Below, one piece after another: positions 53,134-62,131 of a stretch of DNA of 64,000 nucleotides. The stretch covers positions 124,001 to 188,000 of the forward strand of contig NZ_CAKKNA010000006.1 of NCBI RefSeq assembly GCF_918741275.1, in the 5' to 3' direction. How positions within the stretch are numbered: position 1 is the first letter of the stretch; each line of letters begins with the position of its first letter. The notes under the pieces are model-generated. The model was not told the DNA's origin. It was given only the letters and a program-made list of their open reading frames with translations, and ran no database searches. This DNA is from Bacillus sp. CECT 9360 (GTDB lineage Bacteria; Bacillota; Bacilli; Bacillales; DSM-1321). The translations under genes and the position numbers were made by a program.

Positions 53134-53298
53134 CTAGGAAGCGCTTTTTCTGAAAATCTTCCCTCTAATTGAATCGAGAATCTCTCTGTGTCTTGATGAA
53201 TGTTTTTTAGCGGTTCCCTTATTCATCCAAAACGACACGCCTGACTCCAGGATGATCAAAAAGAGAAACATAGATACAAGAATCCACAGCATCGGCAT
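53134..53298 (-). CDS. Small single-pass membrane protein, 54 residues
   Basis: MPMLWILVSMFLFLIILESG forms a membrane helix, then a basic cytoplasmic tail (KKHSSRHREILDSIRGK). GGGAGAGG lies about nine bases before the ATG at 53298. Another in-frame ATG at 53304 is nearer to it. It ends at the zwf terminator. I do not recognise the family. Confidence 0.6.
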   Translation of the reverse strand: MPMLWILVSMFLFLIILESGVSFWMNKGTAKKHSSRHREILDSIRGKIFRKSAS

Positions 53299-53384
53299 GT
53301 TCATCCTCTCCCTTTTGTCTTATCAGCTTATGTTGGAAATCATCAAATATCATCTGAACATTTTCTTTAAGGGTATCTTTTTTG

Positions 53385-53425
53385 ACAAAAAAAAGAAAAT
53401 CCGATATGGACTATTTTCCATAGGA
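53385..53425 (-). terminator. Terminator of the GNAT gene at 53434
   Basis: AGAAAATCC with GGATTTTCT, inner TATGG/CCATA pairing, and TTTTTTTT on the minus strand. Confidence 0.85.
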
Positions 53426-53433
53426 TTTTCTGA

Positions 53434-53904
53434 CTAAATTTCTTTCGCAAAAACGACCCTGTCCCCGTTTTTTCCATCGTAATTGCTATGTACCGAAATC
53501 CCATCTATCTCTTTATCTCCGGGAATAATCATAAAGCCAAGCTGACTGTGAAAGGCTATCGAATTCCGGTTAACCGGCGATGTTATGCACTTTATCTTAC
53601 GCACTCCTTTTGCAGCAACTGAACTTGAGAATCGATCATACAGTTGTTTACCAATGCCTTGTTTGCGGAAGTTGAGGTTAACCCCTACAAAATGCACATA
53701 GGCTGTATTTGGTTCAGTCTGTGAGAGAAAACCAACGATGAAACCGGCTGTCTCTTTATCACTTTCCATTATAAAGCTCGTATCATTAAAATGTTGGAAG
53801 AACAGCCTGGGCTGCAAAGAAGACATCTCACGCCCGCCCCACCACTCATTCAATCGAGAAGTAATGTTTGGGTAATCAGCTTCCTTTATATTTCGCATGT
53901 TCAT
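53434..53904 (-). CDS. GNAT-family acetyltransferase
   Basis: Probable N-acetyltransferase, 156 residues. The acetyl-CoA loop NFRKQGIGKQLYDRF lies near residue 80 and the C-terminal motif NRNSIAFHSQLGFMII near 117. Substrate unknown. AGGAGTG lies upstream of the first ATG; a second ATG two codons later is also possible. It is a single gene with its own terminator. Confidence 0.85.
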   Translation of the reverse strand: MNMRNIKEADYPNITSRLNEWWGGREMSSLQPRLFFQHFNDTSFIMESDKETAGFIVGFLSQTEPNTAYVHFVGVNLNFRKQGIGKQLYDRFSSSVAAKGVRKIKCITSPVNRNSIAFHSQLGFMIIPGDKEIDGISVHSNYDGKNGDRVVFAKEI

Positions 53905-54014
53905 TTATTGTTCACTCCTTTTGTGTGGATTTTCGGTACATACTTCTACCTGCTTCGGCAAGACTAACAATGGTAATCTTTTACCGAACCTGACTTCGAT
54001 GGAGGGATATAACC

Positions 54015-54188
54015 ATGGACGTTCGTGAAGGCTTGATTCCTACTGCTTTAGGTACTGCTGTAACAGCTGCTGGTTATGCAATGAAACAGAACCGGGGTTC
54101 CAATAAGATGGTTGCCAATACCCTTTTCGGATTTGGATTGGCACATGTGGTTCTTGGCGTCATTGACCTTGTTGAACATCGTCGTTAA
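54015..54188 (+). CDS. Small membrane protein, 57 residues
   Basis: MDVREGLIPTALGTAVTAAG, then YAMKQNRGSNKMVANTL, GFGLAHVVLGVIDLVEHRR. Two short hydrophobic segments are separated by a basic loop. GGAGGGAT lies about seven bases before the ATG. A hairpin terminator follows immediately. Function not known to me. Confidence 0.75.
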   Translation: MDVREGLIPTALGTAVTAAGYAMKQNRGSNKMVANTLFGFGLAHVVLGVIDLVEHRR

Positions 54189-54194
54189 CAATGG

Positions 54195-54220
54195 GGGAGC
54201 ACAGGTCTGTGCTCCTTTTA
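54195..54220 (+). terminator. Terminator of the 57-residue protein gene
   Basis: GGAGCACAG / CTGTGCTCC stem (54196-54215), then TTTTA. The stem contains GAGCACA, the keyword of the array that follows. Confidence 0.8.
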
Positions 54221-54242
54221 CTGTCCGAAATTCTGTATTTTT

Positions 54243-54962
54243 TATAATAGCTCGTAAATTCGGATTATCGAGCACAAATTCCGATTATCGAGCACAAATC
54301 CAGATTATCGAGCACAAATTCGGATTATCGAGCACAAATTCCGATTATCGAGCACAAATTCCGATTATCGAGCACAAATCCAGATTATCGAGCACAAATC
54401 TAAATCATCGAGCACAAATCCAGATTATCGAGCACAAATCCAGATCATCGAGCACAAATCCAGATCATCGAGCACAAATCCAGATTATCGAGCACAAATT
54501 CCGATTATCGAGCACAAATCCCGATAATCGAGCACAAATTCCGATTATCGAGCACAAATCCGGATCATCGAGCACAAATCTAAATCATCGAGCACAAATC
54601 CAGATTATCGAGCACAAATTCCGATTATCGAGCACAAATCCAGATCATCGAGTACAAATTCCGATTATCGAGCACAAATCCAGATCATCGAGCACAAATC
54701 CAGATTATCGAGCACAAATCCAGATTATCGAGCACAAATTCCGATTATCGAGCACAAATCCAGATCATCGAGCACAAATCCAGATCATCGAGCACAAATC
54801 CAAATTATCGAGCACAAATCTAAATTATCAAGCACAAATCTAAATCATCGAGCACAAATCAAATCATCGAGCACAAATCCAGATCATCGAGCACAAATCC
54901 AGATTATCGAGCACAAATTCCGATAATCGAGCACAAATTCGGATTATCGAGCACAAATCCAT
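54243..54962. repeat. Large 36-unit array of 20-bp period (keyword CGAGCACAAAT)
   Basis: Unit CGAGCACAAATCCAGATTAT, repeated 36 times over 720 bases. Almost every unit is exactly 20 bases; one near 54860 is 19. The keyword is nearly invariant. Variation is confined to a few positions: tail TCCGATTAT, CCAGATTAT, CCAGATCAT, CTAAATCAT or TCGGATTAT. The first unit, GCTCGTAAATTCGGATTA, has the vocabulary of the 13447 array. Gene-free gap 54189-55073 is filled by it. Confidence 0.95.
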
Positions 54963-55013
54963 AATCGCTTCTAATAATCACCATGAAGTAACGGCCACTC
55001 CTAGAATTATATC

Positions 55014-55050
55014 CAAAAAAACGGACTAACCTCTAAGATTAGTCCGTTTT
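55014..55050 (-). terminator. Terminator of gndA
   Basis: AACGGACTAA / TTAGTCCGTT stem (55020-55029 with 55039-55048) with A7 before and T4 after. It lies 24 bases beyond the gndA stop. Confidence 0.9.
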
Positions 55051-55073
55051 CGTCATTATATAAAACCTAAAAC

Positions 55074-56486
55074 CTATTTCTCCATCCACTCGGTATGGAA
55101 AGTTCCTTCTTTGTCGACACGCTGATATGTGTGCGCCCCGAAGTAATCACGCTGTGCCTGGATCAGGTTGGCAGGCAGCGTTTCCGTGCGGTAGCTATCG
55201 TAATAAGAAAGCGCAGCAGCGAAGCTAGGAACCGGAATTCCGTTCATGACTGCTGTGGATACTACTTCACGAAGAGCTCCCTGATAGCTTTCAACGATTT
55301 CTTTGAAATACGAATCGAGAAGCAGATTGTTCAGTTGGCCATCGCGGTCATAAGCATCCTTGATATTCTGCAGGAATCGTGCCCGAATGATACAGCCTCC
55401 GCGGAAAATCATTGCAATTTCCCCGTAGCGAAGATCCCAGCCGTACTCCTCAGAGGCAGCTTTCATTTGAGCAAAGCCTTGTGCGTATGAACAAATTTTA
55501 CTCATATATAGTGCTTTTCGGATGCTCTCGATGAATCCGTCCCGATCACCGGAGAACGGCTTTGCTTCAGGTCCGCTTAGAAGTTTGCTTGCCACAACAC
55601 GCTCGTCCTTAAGGGCAGAGATAAAGCGGGCAAACACGGATTCTGTAATGATTGGGAGTGGAACGCCAAGGTCAAGAGCACTCTGGCTTGTCCATTTGCC
55701 TGTGCCTTTTTGGCCAGCTTTATCGAGGATGACATCAACCATCGGCTTGCCTGTTTCCTCATCATATTTCTTAAAAATATCAGCGGTAATTTCAATGAGA
55801 TAGCTGTCCAGCTCGCCTTGATTCCAATCGGCGAATACGCTGTGAAGTTCTTCAGCGGAAAGTCCAAGGATATTTTTTAATAAAAAATACGATTCTGAGA
55901 TAAGCTGCATGTCTCCATACTCAATTCCGTTATGGACCATTTTTACATAATGACCGGCACCATTCGGACCAATATATGTACAGCATGCGTCTCCATCTAC
56001 CTTGGCAGAGATATCCTTTAAGATCGGCGCAACTAGTTCATACGCTTCCTTTTGTCCGCCAGGCATGATCGAAGGACCGGTCAATGCACCTTCCTCACCG
56101 CCGGAAACGCCAGTACCGATAAAATGAATGCCAAGTGCACTAAGCTCTTCATTGCGGCGCTGTGTGTCCTTGAAGAATGTATTACCGCCGTCGATTAAGA
56201 TATCACCTTTATCAAGCAAAGGCTTAAGCTGCTCGATTGTGGCGTCAGTTGGGCCGCCGGCTTTGACCATTAACAGGATTTTTCGAGGACTCTCCAACGA
56301 AGAAACAAACTCTTCGACATTATATGTAGGAACCACGTTTTTACCTTGTGCCTCTCTCATCATCTCATCCGTTTTTTCCCTTGAACGGTTGTATACCGAA
56401 ACAGAATAACCTCTGCTTTCAATATTAAACGCGAGGTTCTTACCCATTACGGCAAGTCCGACTACACCAATTTGCTGTTTTGACAT
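55074..56486 (-). CDS. gndA: 6-phosphogluconate dehydrogenase, decarboxylating
   Basis: Third step of the oxidative pentose phosphate pathway: 6-phosphogluconate plus NADP to ribulose 5-phosphate, CO2 and NADPH. It has 470 residues. The cofactor loop is [10 protein letters not shown], the substrate site [20 protein letters not shown] lies near 125, and [14 protein letters not shown] near 183. [12 protein letters not shown] lies near 365. It matches the length and order of B. subtilis GndA (YqjI), next to the Pol IV gene. Confidence 0.96.
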   Translation of the reverse strand: MSKQQIGVVGLAVMGKNLAFNIESRGYSVSVYNRSREKTDEMMREAQGKNVVPTYNVEEFVSSLESPRKILLMVKAGGPTDATIEQLKPLLDKGDILIDGGNTFFKDTQRRNEELSALGIHFIGTGVSGGEEGALTGPSIMPGGQKEAYELVAPILKDISAKVDGDACCTYIGPNGAGHYVKMVHNGIEYGDMQLISESYFLLKNILGLSAEELHSVFADWNQGELDSYLIEITADIFKKYDEETGKPMVDVILDKAGQKGTGKWTSQSALDLGVPLPIITESVFARFISALKDERVVASKLLSGPEAKPFSGDRDGFIESIRKALYMSKICSYAQGFAQMKAASEEYGWDLRYGEIAMIFRGGCIIRARFLQNIKDAYDRDGQLNNLLLDSYFKEIVESYQGALREVVSTAVMNGIPVPSFAAALSYYDSYRTETLPANLIQAQRDYFGAHTYQRVDKEGTFHTEWMEK

Positions 56487-56589
56487 GGATTCCCTTCCCT
56501 TCTTTACCTTATCGGATTACTATATCAACTATCTCAACCATGTTCAAACATCATGCTTTTTCCTTTATATTTTACCCGTTAACCTGTTA

Positions 56590-57882
56590 TTATTTATTTT
56601 CTTTTTTTGAATCATGAATGTTCCTGTCCTTTAAACCGAAATTATCAAAAAAGTCTTTACCAAAACTGGTCTCAGCCACAACCGGGGAATTTTTCATTTC
56701 AGAAGGCCCTTTTGTAATGATATCCTTGCCATATTTGCTCTGTAACTGGTCTAAAGCTTTATATAAAGGCTCCTTTTCGGCATCCTTATGATAGGAAAAT
56801 AAATCAAGCTGCTTGAAGGCTGTTTCTCTTTCGGTGACATCAAAGGCCGTCACCCCGAGCAACCTGATCTTTTCTCCCTTCCAATGCTTCTTAAAAAGCC
56901 GAACTGCCATGTCATGGATTTCGTCCGCTCCCGAAAAAGGATTTTCGACAATTCGGCTTCTTGTGATCGTGCTTCTGTCTTTATAGCGAATGGTCACGCC
57001 GATTTTCTGGCCAACCAGCCCTTTATTCTTCAAGCGAAGAGCAACTTTTTCTGACAGCTTTCTTAATATATCGATCAATTCTTTTTGGTTAGTGGAATCA
57101 TGTGGCAACGTGGTTGAATTGCCAATACTTTTATGTTCAAAAATAGACTCGGGATCGACTCGTCTTTGATCGTTTCCGTTCGCACGCTCTTTCAGGCGGA
57201 GACCGTTAATACCCAACACCTGTTTCAGTTGAATTTCATTTGCTTTCGCTAAATCGCCAATCGTGCTGATACTGATGTTTTCCAACTTTTCAGCTGTCTT
57301 CTTGCCGATTCCGTGCATTTCACCAACATGAAGCGGCCACATCTTGATCGGGACGTCGCGTTTTCGCAAAATGGTGATGCCCATCGGTTTTTTCATATCA
57401 GAGGCTGTTTTGGCAAGGAATTTGTTTGGAGCGACCCCAATGCTGCATGGCAGGTCCATCGTTTCAAAGATTCGCTTTTGGATGCTTTCAGCAATTTCGA
57501 TCGGCGAACCAATGTCACCTGAGTCTGTAATATCAAGATATCCTTCATCTATTGAAACAGGCTCTACCAACTCCGTATACCCACGGAAAAGCTCAAAAAT
57601 AGCCAGTGAAGCTTTCTTATATCTTTCGAAATTAGGCATCATCACAATCAACTGAGGGCATAGTTTTTTAGCTTCCCAGAGGGGCATCGTTGTTTTTACT
57701 CCGTATTTCCTTGCCTCATAGCTGCAGGTTACGATGATGCCCCTCCTTTCTTCCGGATTTCCGGCAATTGCGAGCGGTTTACCTTTTAAAGAGGGATCGT
57801 AAGCCATTTCAACCGAGGCGTAAAAGCTATTCATATCTACATGAAGGATAACCCTGCCATTCTTAGGATACATGTCATTCAC
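56590..57882 (-). CDS. dinB: DNA polymerase IV (DinB family)
   Basis: Y-family translesion polymerase. About 430 residues from GTG 57882 (AAGGA upstream); the frame begins at 57891. Metal residues are Asp in LHVDMNSFYASVE and Asp-Glu in SIDEGYLDI near 108. The thumb has GIGKKTAEKLENI. The clamp-binding motif QLDLFSY lies near 367. It corresponds to PolY1 (YqjH) of B. subtilis, distinct from the UvrX-type enzyme at 38062. No LexA box was noted. Confidence 0.93.
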   Translation of the reverse strand: MNDMYPKNGRVILHVDMNSFYASVEMAYDPSLKGKPLAIAGNPEERRGIIVTCSYEARKYGVKTTMPLWEAKKLCPQLIVMMPNFERYKKASLAIFELFRGYTELVEPVSIDEGYLDITDSGDIGSPIEIAESIQKRIFETMDLPCSIGVAPNKFLAKTASDMKKPMGITILRKRDVPIKMWPLHVGEMHGIGKKTAEKLENISISTIGDLAKANEIQLKQVLGINGLRLKERANGNDQRRVDPESIFEHKSIGNSTTLPHDSTNQKELIDILRKLSEKVALRLKNKGLVGQKIGVTIRYKDRSTITRSRIVENPFSGADEIHDMAVRLFKKHWKGEKIRLLGVTAFDVTERETAFKQLDLFSYHKDAEKEPLYKALDQLQSKYGKDIITKGPSEMKNSPVVAETSFGKDFFDNFGLKDRNIHDSKKENK

Positions 57883-57964
57883 GCCGGTCACTTCCTTGTC
57901 AAATTCCGTTTACTTCTATTGTACCAAAACGAGTCGGTAGACACACTCCTACTCTTGAATGTAA

Positions 57965-58050
57965 AGAAAGTTCGTCGATTGACGAGCCGTAAGGCGGAGG
58001 TTAGACGTAGTTGCACTTATGCAAAAAGGAAAGTTTATACTTTCCTTTCT
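57965..58050. repeat. Degenerate tail of a dispersed repeat
   Basis: GAGCCGTAAGGCGGAGGTTA then GTAGTTGCACTTATG and GGAAAGTTTATACTTTCC, similar to 40262-40325. The last part forms a small hairpin (58028-58045). Confidence 0.4.
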
Positions 58051-58053
58051 GCC

Positions 58054-58081
58054 AAAATAAAGACGCTGATAATCCAGCGTC
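58054..58081 (-). terminator. Terminator of yqjE
   Basis: GACGCTG / CAGCGTC stem (58062-58081) with minus-strand tail TTTATTTTG, 11 bases beyond the stop. Confidence 0.82.
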
Positions 58082-58091
58082 CTCTACTTCT

Positions 58092-59213
58092 TTACTCTCC
58101 AGCTACTTCCTGGACAATCGCAATGACCATTTCGCCAAGCTTTGACAATTCCTCGACCGGGATCTTTTCATTCGTTGTATGAATTTCTTCGTATCCCACT
58201 GCAAGGTTAACAGTCGGAATGCCGAAACCTGCAATGACGTTTGCGTCGCTTCCGCCTCCGCTTTGCTGCAGTTCACAAGGGCGGCCAATTTTTTCGGCTG
58301 CTTTTCTAGCGACTTCCACAACATGATCACCCGCACCATACTTAAATCCTGGATACATAACGGTTATTTCAACATCGGCACGTCCGCCCATTTCTACTGC
58401 GGCGGTTTCAAATGCTTCTTTCATTTTGTCGGCCTGTTGTTCCATTTTTTCTGTAATTAGAGAACGAGCCTCTGCAAGGATCTCAACATGATCGCAAACG
58501 ATATTAGTCTGTGTGCCACCTTCAAAGCGCCCGATGTTAGCTGTTGTTTCTTCATCAATTCTGCCAAGCGGCATTCTTGAAATCGCTTTTGAAGCGATCG
58601 TGATCGCGGAAACTCCTTTTTCGGGAGCAACGCCGGCATGCGCTGTTTTTCCTTGAATAACCGCTTTTACTTTCGCCTGTGTCGGAGCAGCGACAATGAT
58701 ATTGCCGACTTTTCCGTCGCTATCAAGCGCGTACCCGAATTTTGCGGTTACTAAGGAACGATCAAGCACTTTTGCCCCGACTAAACCGGATTCTTCCCCG
58801 ACAGTTATGATGAATTCAATCTTGCCGTGCGCGATATTTTGCTCTTTTAATACTCTGATTGTTTCAAGCATGACAGCAAGCCCGGCTTTATCATCCGCAC
58901 CGAGGATCGTCGTGCCGTCTGAAACAATATACCCATCCTTAATCGATGGCTTAATCCCTTTACCTGGTACAACTGTGTCCATATGGGATGTGAAGTAGAT
59001 CGTGTCGACTCCTTCTTTTGTACCTTTCAGAGTACAGACAAGGTTACCGGCTCCATGTCCGGTCAAGCTGGTTGTGTCATCTTCAAAAACTTCAACGCCA
59101 AGCGCTGTAAACTTATCTTTCAGTACCTTGGAAATTTCGGCTTCAAATTTTGTTTCCGAATCAATTTGAACCAGTTCCATAAACTCCTGAACTAATCGCT
59201 CTTCATTAATCAA
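58092..59213 (-). CDS. yqjE: YqjE, M20-family tripeptidase-like metallopeptidase
   Basis: Zinc peptidase of the peptidase T group that probably removes an N-terminal residue from short peptides. It has 373 residues from TTG 59213 (GGAGG eight bases upstream; the frame begins at 59228). Metal and catalytic residues are visible in SHMDTVVPGKG near 75, GADDKAGLAV near 107 and GEESGLVGAK near 140, and SGGGSDANVIAGFG near 320. The dimerisation domain lies between about 180 and 290. Confidence 0.92.
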   Translation of the reverse strand: MINEERLVQEFMELVQIDSETKFEAEISKVLKDKFTALGVEVFEDDTTSLTGHGAGNLVCTLKGTKEGVDTIYFTSHMDTVVPGKGIKPSIKDGYIVSDGTTILGADDKAGLAVMLETIRVLKEQNIAHGKIEFIITVGEESGLVGAKVLDRSLVTAKFGYALDSDGKVGNIIVAAPTQAKVKAVIQGKTAHAGVAPEKGVSAITIASKAISRMPLGRIDEETTANIGRFEGGTQTNIVCDHVEILAEARSLITEKMEQQADKMKEAFETAAVEMGGRADVEITVMYPGFKYGAGDHVVEVARKAAEKIGRPCELQQSGGGSDANVIAGFGIPTVNLAVGYEEIHTTNEKIPVEELSKLGEMVIAIVQEVAGE

Positions 59214-59311
59214 TGTCAATACCTCCAATAATTATCTACTGTCTCAGTATACCCCTGATACTCGACAAGCGGCAAATTTCCGGGATCAACATAAGACATT
59301 CTAAGCGTTGT

Positions 59312-60862
59312 TTACAAAGGGATATTGCCATGCTTTTTGTACGGCCGGGATTCCTTCTTATTGCGGAGCATTTCAAGTGCCTGAACAAGCTTGATCCTTG
59401 TGTCGCGCGGATCGATGACATCATCCACCATTCCCTGGCTGGCTGCAACATACGGGTTCGCAAACTTTTCGCGGTACTCCTCTATCTTTTTGGCACGCGT
59501 TTGTTCAGGGTTTTCGCTGTTCTGGATTTCCCTTGCAAAAATAATGTTAGCCGCTCCCTGAGGCCCCATGACGGCTATTTCCGCATTCGGCCAGGCGTAA
59601 ACCAGGTCAGCCCCGATCGATTTACTGTTAAGGGCCACGTAGGCACCGCCATATGCTTTACGCAAAATGACCGTTAGCTTCGGTACAGTCGCCTCTGAAT
59701 AAGCGTATAGAATCTTTGCACCGTGCCTGATTATGCCCCCGTGCTCTTGCTTTACGCCCGGGAAAAAGCCGGTGACGTCTTCAAAAGTAATGATCGGGAT
59801 ATTAAAGGAGTCACAAAAACGGATGAAGCGGGCCGCTTTATCGGAAGAATCGATATCAAGACCACCGGCCATGAATTTAGGCTGGTTGCATACGAGTCCA
59901 ACCACTTCTCCTTTCATTCGGGCGAGGCCGATTACAATATTCTTTGCAAAATCCTTTTGCACTTCCATAAATGAACCTTCATCGGTGACTTCTGTAATGA
60001 CAGTACGGACATCGTAAGGACGCACACTGTCAAAGGGAATCGCCTCCGTCAGGTTCGGACGGTAATCATCCTCTTCATCCAACTCGATACGAGGTGGTTT
60101 TTCTTCATTATTTTGCGGCAGATAGCTGATCAACTTCCGCACCATTTCCAGCACTTCTTCTTCTGTTTCGCCCTGAAAATGCGCGTTCCCGCTAATGCTG
60201 TTATGTACTCCCGCTCCTCCTAAATCCTCAGCGCTGATCTTTTCTCCGGTAACCGCTTCGATGACCTTCGGGCCGGTGATAAACATTTGGCTAGTTTTTT
60301 CGACCATGAAGACAAAGTCGGTAATTGCAGGCGAATATACGGCCCCCCCGGCGCTCGGTCCCATAATCACAGAAATCTGCGGAATCACCCCGGAATAAAT
60401 CGCGTTCCGGTAGAAAATATGCCCATAGCCGTCCAGGGATACGACCCCTTCCTGAATCCGGGCCCCTCCTGAATCATTCAGGCCGACGAATGGAGCGCCG
60501 TTTTTCGCGGCAAGATCCATCACGTTCGCGATTTTCTTTGCATGCATTTCACCGAGAGCGCCGCCAAAAACGGTAAAATCCTGCGAAAATAAATAAATCG
60601 GTTTTCCGTTTATTTTGCCGTAACCGGTCACGACTCCATCTCCCGGACCTTTCACGCCATCAAGGCCGAAATCACGGCTGCGGTGTTCAATAAAAGGATT
60701 CAATTCAAGAAATGTACCGGGATCAACCAACAGTTCAATCCGTTCCCTTGCAGTAAGCTTTCCTTTTTCATGTTGCTTTTCGATTCGTTCATCCCCGCCG
60801 CCCCGTTCAATTTCCCGGCGTCGGTCGTACAGCTCATTGATTTTTTCATAGATGTCCGTCAT
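59312..60862 (-). CDS. yqjD: Acyl-CoA carboxylase carboxyltransferase subunit (YqjD, PccB-like)
   Basis: Biotin-dependent carboxyltransferase of the propionyl-CoA carboxylase / methylmalonyl-CoA decarboxylase family. It has 516 residues with two crotonase-like halves. Acyl-CoA oxyanion glycines lie in GGARIQEGVVSLDGYGH near 120 and the biotin-side GAAYGGAYVA-like stretch KAYGGAYVALNSKSIGAD near 425. No biotin carboxylase or biotin carrier is encoded in the window, so the partner must lie elsewhere. Its start overlaps yqjC by four bases. Confidence 0.92.
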   Translation of the reverse strand: MTDIYEKINELYDRRREIERGGGDERIEKQHEKGKLTARERIELLVDPGTFLELNPFIEHRSRDFGLDGVKGPGDGVVTGYGKINGKPIYLFSQDFTVFGGALGEMHAKKIANVMDLAAKNGAPFVGLNDSGGARIQEGVVSLDGYGHIFYRNAIYSGVIPQISVIMGPSAGGAVYSPAITDFVFMVEKTSQMFITGPKVIEAVTGEKISAEDLGGAGVHNSISGNAHFQGETEEEVLEMVRKLISYLPQNNEEKPPRIELDEEDDYRPNLTEAIPFDSVRPYDVRTVITEVTDEGSFMEVQKDFAKNIVIGLARMKGEVVGLVCNQPKFMAGGLDIDSSDKAARFIRFCDSFNIPIITFEDVTGFFPGVKQEHGGIIRHGAKILYAYSEATVPKLTVILRKAYGGAYVALNSKSIGADLVYAWPNAEIAVMGPQGAANIIFAREIQNSENPEQTRAKKIEEYREKFANPYVAASQGMVDDVIDPRDTRIKLVQALEMLRNKKESRPYKKHGNIPL

Positions 60863-61281
60863 TCCTGATCCTCCCCTGTCTCATTCCGTTCACAAAGCTC
60901 ATAAAGAACGCCAGCGGTTCCTTTTGGATGAATAAAGGCGACATTTGCATGGTGTGCCCCGAGCCTTGGCTTCTCATCTATCATTTTAATCCCATTTTCC
61001 TTAATTTGCTGAATCCTAGCTTCAATATCTTCCACACCCAGAGCAATATGGTGAATGCCTTGTCCCCGTTTTTCAATAAATTTTGCAATCGGGCTGTCAG
61101 GCGATAACGCTTCCAATAATTCTAGCCTCGTATTTCCCGCAGAAACAAAAGCGACCCGGACTCCTTGGCTTTCCACCGTTTCAACGCCTTCAAGCTTCAA
61201 TTGAAAGACATTTGTATAAAGCGGAAGGGCTTCTTCTATTGAAGAAACAGCGATTCCAATATGATCAATATTTTTTATCAT
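60859..61281 (-). CDS. yqjC: Methylmalonyl-CoA epimerase (YqjC)
   Basis: VOC-fold epimerase interconverting (R)- and (S)-methylmalonyl-CoA. It has 140 residues from ATG 61281, with GGGGGACTGTT in front; the longer frame to 61383 lacks a site. Metal ligands are His in IDHIGIAV near 6, His in IHHIALGV near 80 and Glu in VLYELCE near 130. It overlaps yqjD by four bases, so epimerase and carboxyltransferase are made together. No mutase gene is present here. Confidence 0.92.
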   Translation of the reverse strand: MIKNIDHIGIAVSSIEEALPLYTNVFQLKLEGVETVESQGVRVAFVSAGNTRLELLEALSPDSPIAKFIEKRGQGIHHIALGVEDIEARIQQIKENGIKMIDEKPRLGAHHANVAFIHPKGTAGVLYELCERNETGEDQE

Positions 61282-61448
61282 AACAGTCCCCCATCTAAGT
61301 TCGACAATTATCTGACTATAACAATATTCAACAATAATCATCATAATCCTGCTTATACTACAGGTAAAATATATGTTCGTCATTATTGCTTGTCTACAGG
61401 TAACTACTCACGTTACAATAATAGTAATCAATTCAGGTAGGGGAGAGT

Positions 61449-61550
61449 ATGATGAGAAATAGAAATTTCAGGAAAATGGTCGTTTATTTAATGATCGCAA
61501 CGATGCTGTTAACCTCATTATTGTCAGGAATGTTAGCATTTTTTATGTAA
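61449..61550 (+). CDS. Prli42-like stressosome-associated micropeptide
   Basis: A 33-residue peptide: MMRNRNFRKMVVYLMIATML then LTSLLSGMLAFFM. A basic head with RNRNFRKMVVY is followed by one membrane helix. This is the layout of Prli42, which anchors the stressosome protein RsbR at the membrane in Listeria and has Bacillus homologues. AGGGGAG precedes the ATGATG. It is a single gene, divergent from yqjC, with a strong terminator. Confidence 0.75.
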   Translation: MMRNRNFRKMVVYLMIATMLLTSLLSGMLAFFM

Positions 61551-61551
61551 A

Positions 61552-61588
61552 ATTAAGGGTCTTAGCACATTTGCTAAGACCCTTTTTA
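61552..61588. terminator. Bidirectional terminator between the Prli42-like gene and the L,D-transpeptidase
   Basis: Perfect 13-bp stem AAGGGTCTTAGCA / TGCTAAGACCCTT (61555-61567 with 61572-61584), then TTT. It lies directly at both stop codons. Confidence 0.92.
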
Positions 61589-61589
61589 G

Positions 61590-62099
61590 TTATTTAATCG
61601 CGCCTTGTTCTTTGGCAAGCGTATAAAAATCTTTATTGGTTTTCGCGACCAAAATCTTCGTTCCGATCGGAACTTTATTATATAACCTTTCTACATCGGC
61701 GTTTTTCAAGCGGATGCAGCCGTTTGAAATATATTTCCCAACCGTCCATGGCTGGTTCGTCCCGTGGACCCCATAGATTCTCCCATCTGTATTTTTTGCA
61801 TCAAAGCCAATCCACCTGGTCCCGAGCGGATTCTTCGGGTCACCGCCAGGAATATTCTTTTTGCGGTAATAAGGATTGACTGCCTTCACTTTTACGGTAA
61901 ATAATCCTTCCGGTGTCAGTTCCTGACTTCTTCCCGTCCCGGCAGGCAAAACTTCTTGGACAGCATTGTCCTTGATGAATGCCAGCTTATTCGTAGCCTT
62001 GTTCACGATTATAAACGGATCTCCCGGTTTGACAGCAGGTGCATCGGGATGGATGGGCGAAACCATCATCGCAAGCAAAATGGATAGTAGTAGCTTCAT
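61590..62099 (-). CDS. yqjB: L,D-transpeptidase (YkuD fold)
   Basis: Exported peptidoglycan-modifying enzyme that makes 3-3 cross-links or attaches proteins. It has 169 residues with a short signal peptide (LLLSILLAMMVSPIHPDAPA). The catalytic motif HGTNQPWTVGKYISNGCIRL near residue 118 holds the active cysteine. The usual LysM domain of the YkuD group is absent. The symbol is inferred from position next to yqjA and is less sure than the family. Confidence 0.88.
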   Translation of the reverse strand: MKLLLSILLAMMVSPIHPDAPAVKPGDPFIIVNKATNKLAFIKDNAVQEVLPAGTGRSQELTPEGLFTVKVKAVNPYYRKKNIPGGDPKNPLGTRWIGFDAKNTDGRIYGVHGTNQPWTVGKYISNGCIRLKNADVERLYNKVPIGTKILVAKTNKDFYTLAKEQGAIK

Positions 62100-62131
62100 G
62101 TTTTTGACGCTCCCTTGCGTTTTCGCTTATT

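Noticed and set aside
54112-54843. A 243-codon plus-strand open frame over the 54-kb array with a 20-residue periodic peptide
   Set aside because: It is a by-product of the 20-bp repeat, which happens to lack stop codons in this orientation. The period of 20 bases makes all three frames equivalent every 60 bases. The true gene here is the 57-residue frame ending at 54188.
54243-54962. CRISPR array
   Set aside because: The unit is only 20 bases, with no unique spacers of 25-40 bases, no leader and no cas genes nearby.
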